From IMG/VR virus record IMGVR_UViG_3300036715_001696, positions 1-20,649 of that record: DNA of 20,649 bases, one strand, 5' to 3'. A model generated the notes under the pieces. That model made no database searches and was not told the DNA's origin. It was given only the letters and a program-made list of their open reading frames with translations. Positions 14,883 through 20,649 of the stretch are shown here, one piece after another (the first letter of the stretch is position 1; the number at the start of each line of letters is the position of its first letter). Source of the DNA: a virus. The position numbers were made by a program, and so were the translations under genes.

Positions 14883-15302
14883 ATGTCATCAAACCAAAAA
14901 GGTTTAGTACAGAAGAATATTGTAACTAGACGACCTTATTTCGTCGGATTCAACACAGTGGGTCAGCCAAATCCCCCATATTCGTTAACTAATATAGATA
15001 TAGTTAAAAGGGATATCTTAAACCAATTTGCAACACCAATAGGTTCTAGGGTGATGCTTCCGGGGTTTGGTACTAATATTTATAGTTATTTATTTGACCC
15101 GTTTGATGAATACACAAAGAACGCAATTATAGAAGATGCAGTAAGAGTAGTGACTGATGATCCAAGAGTACACTTTGTATCAATAGATGCATATCAGAAA
15201 GATCAAACATTAACTATTGCATTAGTATTATTATTTTTACCAGAATCAGTTACAGATAATTTATTTGTATCGTTTTCACTAACGGATAAGGAATCCTTTT
15301 AA
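14883..15302 (+). CDS. 25: baseplate wedge subunit gp25
   Basis: A 139-residue protein, close to T4 gp25 (132), of the gp25/GPW family also found in contractile injection systems. In the baseplate it forms part of the inner wedge and touches the sheath, acting as its assembly start point. The family core is clear: DIVKRDILNQFATPIGSRVMLPGFGTNIYSYLFDPFDE (about 40-77, conserved Asn-Gln, Gly-x-Arg, Pro-x-Phe-Gly and Leu-Phe-Asp-Pro), then an amphipathic helix and the strand pair around DDPRVHFVSI. It was once called lysozyme-like, but the family is structural. It is led by its own late promoter and a GAGAG ribosome binding site. The stop codon shares a base with the start of the gp6 gene (TAATG), as expected for proteins that work together. 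Confidence 0.93.
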   Translation: MSSNQKGLVQKNIVTRRPYFVGFNTVGQPNPPYSLTNIDIVKRDILNQFATPIGSRVMLPGFGTNIYSYLFDPFDEYTKNAIIEDAVRVVTDDPRVHFVSIDAYQKDQTLTIALVLLFLPESVTDNLFVSFSLTDKESF

Positions 15303-18300
15303 TGTCAGCAAGTATTAGAACATCAAACCTCTTCACAGGAGAGGATTATAAAAAGATATTCCAGGCGTATGCTTTTATTGATTACACTGCATATGATTTT
15401 GATACATTAAAGCAAGCTCTTATTAATTACATACAGGCATATTATCCTGAAAGCTTTAATGACTATATCGAAAGTTCTGAATTTATTGCAATTATTGAAT
15501 TAATTGCCTATTTAGGTACGAGTTTAGCATTTAGAACAGATTTAAATAGTAGAGAGAATTTTATTGATACGGCTGAACGTAGAGAAAGTATTATACGCCT
15601 AGCACAAATGGTTAACTATGTACCTAGCAGAAATATTGCAGCAAGCGGTTTATTTAAGGTTGCATCAGTGAGAACTGATCAGCCTTTAACTGATGCAAAC
15701 GGCATAAACATTAATGATCGCACGATATTCTGGAATGACCCAAATAATCCTGATTGGTTTGATCAATTTATTCAGATATGCAATGCATCGTTTAGTCGAC
15801 TAAATCCATTCGGTCGCCCAACAAAAAGTGGGCCAATAGGAAGTATACCTACAGATTTATATCAATTAAATAATGTTCTACGACTAAACGTAACATATCC
15901 GCTTGCTATTACAATTAATGGCCAGCAATACCCGGTTGATATTTGTAATCCAGATTTTGTTCCAAATCAAACAATTTATGAAAGAGACCCTGATCCTGCA
16001 AATGCATTTAACTTTATTTACAGAAATGATAGCTTAGGTGTGTCTTCTGCCAATACAGGATTTTTTCTTTACTTTAAACAAGGTAACTTAATTAACACTG
16101 ACGTTAGTTTTGATTTTCCTATCCCTAATCGTTTATTTCCAATTGACGTACAAAACATTAACCAAGATGATGTATATGTACAAGAAACAGACCAATCAGG
16201 TAATGTAATAACAAAATGGGTTAAGGTACCGGCTTTAGCAGGTGAAAATATCATATACAACAGTATTCAGTTTGCTCAAAGAAACATATTCGATGTGTTA
16301 TCTGGTGCAAACGACACAGTAACAATCCGATTTGCAGACGGTAATTTCGGTAATGTACCTACAGGGTTATTTAGATTCTGGACACGAATTAGTGCAAATC
16401 AATCATTAGTTATTAGACCAACCGATGCTCAAGGATTACAGATTAGTATTCCGTACATCGGAGTTGATCAACAGACATATACATTAAGTATTTCTTTTAA
16501 TCTAGAACAAACAATAGGTAATGCAGCACCTGCTGAAACAAATGATCAGATCAAATTACGTGCACCGGAAGTTTTTTCAACTCAGTCTCGTATGGTTAAC
16601 GGTAGCGACTATAATGTTCTTCCATTAATTTACGGAAATCAAATTGCTAAATTACAGGCATTAGACAGAACATATAGCGGACAAAGTCGATATATTGATT
16701 TAAATGACCCTACAGGATTTCACCGAGACTTAATTATTTTTGGGCAAGATGGCGCCTTATTTAGAGATAATCAAAATGTACTACAACAGGTCATTAAAGA
16801 TTCGTCAAACCTAGGTACTATAGATCAAATACTTATAAACACTATACAAGAAATGTTAAGAGATGATAGGGTTAATAAATTTTTCTATGACGAATATATT
16901 ACACAATTTGAAAACAAGGTTAGGGTTAATAAACAAACAATACATGATCCTGGATTTTCTATTCTAGATTTAAGTAATACTTATCAGCAACCATTGTATT
17001 GGAAAACAAGTCCGCTTAAATTTAAGAATACAACCGGGTATTTTGCAAATTTAACCGTACCGTTAGCTCCGTATGCAGAATTAACTAATACATTAGATCC
17101 GAATAATACTGCGACAGGTACATATCAACCGTGGGGATTTATTAGGGCTGGGTCTGTGTTAGAATTTGCTAACCCGTTAGACCCTGTTGCTACATTAAAT
17201 TCTGTTGGTGTAAATAGCGTAATACAAGCTGGCGTGCCTCTTATTGTCAATCCGTTGAATCCATATGCAAATATTGGACCAGTTGAGTTAGGGGTAGAAG
17301 AGCAAACAAATTATCAGGCTAGAAAATTATATCCTGCTTTCCGAAACGTGTTAAATACAACTGAGATAGCAGAAATAGTATCAGCAATTGATGCTGGTAT
17401 ATCTTTTTGGTTATATTATGATTTATTAACTGATGAATGGCATGTTTCTACAACTGCCACACTTGGCCTTTCTAATCAAGCAGACCAACCATGGCAATAT
17501 GCTACACCAGATGTTGTATTAGGGCAAGAACAAATTTATTCGACAAACAACTGGCCATTAAACGCAGCCGGTGGATTATTATATGTTGCAATTGCAAGCA
17601 ATAGTCAACTAGGCACCACAACATATGATTTAACTGCTAGAGGCAGAACATATGTTTTCGAATCATACAGAGATGTAAGATTTTACTGGGAGCCTAATCA
17701 AGTAGTTGTTGATAGTTCTACAGGATTAGCACTTAAAGATTCTATCGAACTTATGCCGTTTGTTAATACAAATAGATTAGTAGATAATAATGCCCCTATT
17801 ATACCCCCGCCGCCTATTAAACCATTTATAAGTAAAGAAGTGAGTTTTAATATAACAGGTGTGTATATCCAAGATGATGGTTACCAAGATACATCTAAAG
17901 TTCAGGTATCGTTGATAGATAAGAACAGTGATGGTATACCAGATGACCCTACAGCATTTGATAATATTGTCAGCCCTACAGATAGAATAGTTTTTGAATA
18001 TTTTACAGATGCTCTCTCTGGTTATCAAGGTACACGACCATGGATATGTAAATGGAAAACATTATTAGAGAATATAACAACCCCCTTATATGTATATTTT
18101 CCGATGTTGGTTCCGGGTGTAGATACATCATTATATAGTTCTCCATATATAGCTGATCAATTATTATCAGGTGTAAATATTCTAGACCCCGGGTCTGTTA
18201 TCGGGCTTAACTATGTTTATATGGATGAAGTTGATTTATTGTTTATTAACAATTTGTCACAAATTGAATATACAGACCCTATAGGTCATGGCACCCCGTA

Positions 18301-19228
18301 TCCGATAACTATTGCAAATCAGTTAAGTGCATTTTTTAATAACGATACTTCGCTGTATCCGTGGTTAGTAGGAACACAATCATTATTAAATAAATCCGGT
18401 ATTTTAAGCCAGTATTTTTTAAATAAATCTTACCTGTTATCGTCTATAAGTCCTCCAGGGTACGGTGTATATTATGCCCTAGCGTTTGAAAATACTGCTA
18501 ATTCTGGTTATCCAACTGGTAGTATAATATCAGAGGTTAGTGATTTATCACATTATGATAAAAACGGAAAATGTTTTACACAAAACTCGACTATACAAGA
18601 CTCGCAACAAATACCGTTATATTTCAAATGGAGTCATTTTGCACCAATTGATCAACGTGTTGATCCAGCTGCAACTAATATTATCGATATGGTTGTAATA
18701 ACTAATAGCTACTATACAGATGTTGTAAATTGGAAAAACGGTAATGGATCTTTAATTGAATTTCCGGTTGCACCAACAACTGAAGATTTAAGAGTACAAT
18801 TTCAAAACTTAGATCAGTATAAAATGGTTAGTGATGCAATGGTATGGAATTCTGGTACATTTAAAATTTTATTCGGAAACCAATCTGCGCCAGAGTTACA
18901 AGCTACATTTAAAGTAGTAAAATCAGCATCAACAAATATCAGTGATAATGAAGTTAAGACAATGGTTATAACTGCAATTGATCAATTCTTTGATATCAGA
19001 AACTGGGATTTTGGTGAGAAATTCTTCTATACCGAACTTGCAGCATTTGTACACCAACAATTATCTAAAATCATTAGTTCTATTGTTATTGTACCAAATA
19101 ATGCAAATTCTTTATTTGGTAATTTGTTTGAAATTGTGGCAGGGCCTACAGAATTATTTGTTTCTACAGCAAAAGTTACTGATGTGCAAATTGTAGCGAA
19201 CCTCACTGATGCAAATCTTCGTATTTAA
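15302..19228 (+). CDS. 6: baseplate wedge subunit gp6 (baseplate J-like), greatly enlarged
   Basis: A 1308-residue wedge protein, twice the length of T4 gp6 (660). gp6 forms the ring that holds the inner baseplate together. The N-terminal region is typical: YPESFNDYIESSEFIAIIE (about 53-72), then LNSRENFIDTAERRESIIRL and VNYVPSR. A baseplate-J-like middle region appears near 410-450 (DQIKLRAPEVFSTQSRMVNG, DYNVLPL). The C-terminal gp6 segment is at about 1210-1308 (NEVKTMVITAIDQFFDIRNW, FGEKFFYTELAAFVHQQL). Between about 500 and 1190 lies added material I do not recognise, including DKNSDGIPDD at 873-882, which fits a DxNxDGxxD calcium-binding loop. There is no sign of a fused frame or an intein. 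Start ATG 15302 has AAGGA upstream and overlaps the gp25 stop. Enlarged gp6 proteins may be usual in some marine groups. Confidence 0.87.
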   Translation: MSASIRTSNLFTGEDYKKIFQAYAFIDYTAYDFDTLKQALINYIQAYYPESFNDYIESSEFIAIIELIAYLGTSLAFRTDLNSRENFIDTAERRESIIRLAQMVNYVPSRNIAASGLFKVASVRTDQPLTDANGININDRTIFWNDPNNPDWFDQFIQICNASFSRLNPFGRPTKSGPIGSIPTDLYQLNNVLRLNVTYPLAITINGQQYPVDICNPDFVPNQTIYERDPDPANAFNFIYRNDSLGVSSANTGFFLYFKQGNLINTDVSFDFPIPNRLFPIDVQNINQDDVYVQETDQSGNVITKWVKVPALAGENIIYNSIQFAQRNIFDVLSGANDTVTIRFADGNFGNVPTGLFRFWTRISANQSLVIRPTDAQGLQISIPYIGVDQQTYTLSISFNLEQTIGNAAPAETNDQIKLRAPEVFSTQSRMVNGSDYNVLPLIYGNQIAKLQALDRTYSGQSRYIDLNDPTGFHRDLIIFGQDGALFRDNQNVLQQVIKDSSNLGTIDQILINTIQEMLRDDRVNKFFYDEYITQFENKVRVNKQTIHDPGFSILDLSNTYQQPLYWKTSPLKFKNTTGYFANLTVPLAPYAELTNTLDPNNTATGTYQPWGFIRAGSVLEFANPLDPVATLNSVGVNSVIQAGVPLIVNPLNPYANIGPVELGVEEQTNYQARKLYPAFRNVLNTTEIAEIVSAIDAGISFWLYYDLLTDEWHVSTTATLGLSNQADQPWQYATPDVVLGQEQIYSTNNWPLNAAGGLLYVAIASNSQLGTTTYDLTARGRTYVFESYRDVRFYWEPNQVVVDSSTGLALKDSIELMPFVNTNRLVDNNAPIIPPPPIKPFISKEVSFNITGVYIQDDGYQDTSKVQVSLIDKNSDGIPDDPTAFDNIVSPTDRIVFEYFTDALSGYQGTRPWICKWKTLLENITTPLYVYFPMLVPGVDTSLYSSPYIADQLLSGVNILDPGSVIGLNYVYMDEVDLLFINNLSQIEYTDPIGHGTPYPITIANQLSAFFNNDTSLYPWLVGTQSLLNKSGILSQYFLNKSYLLSSISPPGYGVYYALAFENTANSGYPTGSIISEVSDLSHYDKNGKCFTQNSTIQDSQQIPLYFKWSHFAPIDQRVDPAATNIIDMVVITNSYYTDVVNWKNGNGSLIEFPVAPTTEDLRVQFQNLDQYKMVSDAMVWNSGTFKILFGNQSAPELQATFKVVKSASTNISDNEVKTMVITAIDQFFDIRNWDFGEKFFYTELAAFVHQQLSKIISSIVIVPNNANSLFGNLFEIVAGPTELFVSTAKVTDVQIVANLTDANLRI

Positions 19229-19240
19229 AAATCACCAAAG

Positions 19241-19304
19241 AATCCCATAGATAAATAATCAAAAGAGATAGAAACATACGGTTTCTATCTCTGTCTATGG
19301 GATT
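19241..19304 (+). promoter_or_regulatory. two-part inverted repeat enclosing a late promoter and covering the next gene's ribosome binding site
   Basis: The outer arms AATCCCATAGA (19241-19251) and TCTATGGGATT (19294-19304) are perfectly complementary (11 bp). Inside, AGAGATAGAAAC (19264-19275) pairs perfectly with GTTTCTATCTCT (19281-19292) around the loop ATACG (12 bp). The late promoter box occupies 19250-19258, so a late transcript should begin at about 19263, at the foot of the inner hairpin, and would lack the outer left arm. Read-through RNA from gp6 would contain both arms and pair the GGGA ribosome binding site. On the minus strand the inner stem is followed by TTTT, so a weak antisense terminator is also possible. 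Confidence 0.75.
19250..19258 (+). promoter_or_regulatory. T4-type late promoter inside the inverted repeat
   Basis: GATAAATAA, followed by TCAA as in the endolysin promoter. Predicted initiation at about 19263-19264 gives a leader that begins with the inner 12-bp hairpin and leaves TATGGGATTTAAA unpaired before the ATG. Confidence 0.65.
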
Positions 19305-19308
19305 TAAA

Positions 19309-20649
19309 ATGACTCAATTCATAAAAAAACTGCCGGCAGTATTTCAAACAACAACTGAGAAAAAGTTTTTTGACTCTACGTTTGATCAAGTTTTTTCCAA
19401 AAAAGATAGTAATTTATTATCGGGATATATAGGTCGCAGAACATCTGGCGATTATAATCCTGTTACAGATTTTTACCTACCAGAACCTACTAAGGATAGG
19501 ACCTGGTGGCAATTAGAAGCAACTGCATTTGCACAAGATGCTAGTAGCAATAAAACAAATATTTTCTTCTATGAAGACTTACTGGAAAGAATTAGATATT
19601 ATGGTGGTAATACACTAAATCAAGATAGATTATTTGAGTCTGAATATTATAGTTTCGGTCCTCCGATCGATTACGATATGTTTATCAATTACCAAAATTA
19701 TTACTGGGTAGAACAAGGACTTGCTGTTGTTAGTATTACAGGTGTAACTTCTTCAGATATTATTGGTAAATTAACTTTTAATACCAATGAAGTGCCTGGA
19801 GCAACACCTGCGAATTTACAAGTTACATCTGGAATGTCAATATCACTTTTAAGCGACCCTGCTTATAGCTCTCCTCATACTGTAGAAAATATTGGCGAAT
19901 GTATCGGTATCCGATTAGTACCACAATTTCCAGATTTTACTGAAGGTACTATCTTTGAATTCTTACCGTGGGATGGGAATACACAGTTATCAACTGGCAG
20001 GATTATCAATAATGCACGATGGGATGGGAATACGTGGGATACACAAACCCAACCACTTAGCGGAGATTATATAACTATCGAACGCGGATCATTGGATAGA
20101 AATGCATGGTCCAGAACAAATAAATGGTTCCATATAAGTGCAATTAGTACAACAATTGCAGCAACAGGTACATCGTTTCCCGCAAACTCAACAAGAGCAT
20201 TACGCCCTATTATCCAATTTGTTGCTGATTTAAATTTATGGCAATCAGGTACACAATTTAGATCAGATATTAACTATGGTTTTAGAAATGACGTTTATGG
20301 AAACCCTATTAGATTTTTAGATTACCAAGGTGAACAAGTTACAACAGTAAATTCTCAATTAGGCACTAATCTTGCTAATGGGGAATTATTATGCTTCTTT
20401 AATGACGACACTCTTATTGGAGATCCGGGATCAGGGACAAATTTATATAATCAATATATATTTTTTGTTTCAATTCTTTTAGATGGTACGGTTGACTTTA
20501 CACCATATACATCGTGGGCAACACCTATCTTAGAAGGAGATATTGTATTTGTGACAGAAGATGGGCTTGGGAGTTCCGCACAGCGAGGACAATCATGGTA
20601 TTATGATTTGGGTACGTGGTTAGAGGTTGCAAATGACAAAGCGCAGGTT
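19309..20649 (+). CDS. large virion structural protein, 5' part only (gp7 position)
   Basis: An open frame of 447 codons runs from ATG 19309 to the end of the window without a stop, so the gene continues beyond it. The protein starts MTQFIKKLPAVFQTTTEKKFF. It contains segments I recall from large, poorly named structural proteins of marine T4-like phages: RTWWQLEATAF (around 65-75), FFYEDLLERIRYYGG (about 86-100), then DRLFESEYYSFGPPIDYDMF and INYQNYYWVEQG at about 105-144. Later parts are rich in Asn, Thr, Gly and Trp, as in tail proteins. T4 gene 7, a wedge protein of 1032 residues, directly follows gene 6, so gp7 is the best positional guess, but I see no decisive gp7 motif. The ribosome binding site GGGA (19299-19302) is weak and lies in an inverted repeat. 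It is driven by its own late promoter. Confidence 0.75.
   Translation, partial: MTQFIKKLPAVFQTTTEKKFFDSTFDQVFSKKDSNLLSGYIGRRTSGDYNPVTDFYLPEPTKDRTWWQLEATAFAQDASSNKTNIFFYEDLLERIRYYGGNTLNQDRLFESEYYSFGPPIDYDMFINYQNYYWVEQGLAVVSITGVTSSDIIGKLTFNTNEVPGATPANLQVTSGMSISLLSDPAYSSPHTVENIGECIGIRLVPQFPDFTEGTIFEFLPWDGNTQLSTGRIINNARWDGNTWDTQTQPLSGDYITIERGSLDRNAWSRTNKWFHISAISTTIAATGTSFPANSTRALRPIIQFVADLNLWQSGTQFRSDINYGFRNDVYGNPIRFLDYQGEQVTTVNSQLGTNLANGELLCFFNDDTLIGDPGSGTNLYNQYIFFVSILLDGTVDFTPYTSWATPILEGDIVFVTEDGLGSSAQRGQSWYYDLGTWLEVANDKAQV

Overview
The window looks like part of an AT-rich, T4-like contractile-tailed phage (myovirus) genome of the kind common in marine and cyanophage-like lineages. The evidence is a block of recognisable T4-type replication/recombination genes in T4 order (late sigma factor gp55, then gp47, then gp46) next to a T4-type baseplate cluster (gp48-like, gp53, hub, gp5-like spike, gp25, gp6 and the start of a gp7-position protein). 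Host range is inferred only loosely, from base composition and protein style.

Layout. 1-994 has no convincing gene. It starts with two copies of a 58-bp tandem repeat, continues with a stretch unusually rich in short hairpins, and ends with a weak terminator for the next gene. 995-1579 (minus) is a GH108-type endolysin, and 1644-2168 (plus) is a PD-(D/E)XK nuclease resembling Holliday-junction resolvases. These two diverge from a 34-bp spacer that carries back-to-back T4-type late promoters. 2113-7749 (minus) is one operon, gp55 > gp47 > gp46 > a 256-aa unknown. It is led by a sigma70-type promoter, and gp46 is interrupted inside its P-loop by a 356-aa intein with a LAGLIDADG homing endonuclease and class 3 splicing residues. 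The last operon gene overlaps the nuclease gene tail to tail, and its ribosome binding site is locked in a long inverted repeat. 7869-20649 (plus) is the tail baseplate module, with late promoters before the gp48-like gene, before gp25 and before the last, truncated gene.

How the parts fit. The early-type promoter makes gp55, which should direct host RNA polymerase to the GATAAATAA/TATAAATAA boxes that head the endolysin, the nuclease and three baseplate transcription units. gp46/gp47 form the SbcCD/Rad50-Mre11-like recombination nuclease. The baseplate genes build hub, spike and wedges. The spike carries a T4-lysozyme-like domain at its C-terminus rather than in the middle as in T4, plus a chitin-binding-like module, and is followed directly by an M15 peptidase, so cell-wall-cutting activities cluster at the device tip.

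Most interesting points: the class 3 intein in gp46; two long inverted repeats that each cover a ribosome binding site, one of which contains a late promoter so that late and read-through transcripts should fold differently; the rearranged spike; the enlarged gp55 and gp6; and the unexplained hairpin-rich left end.
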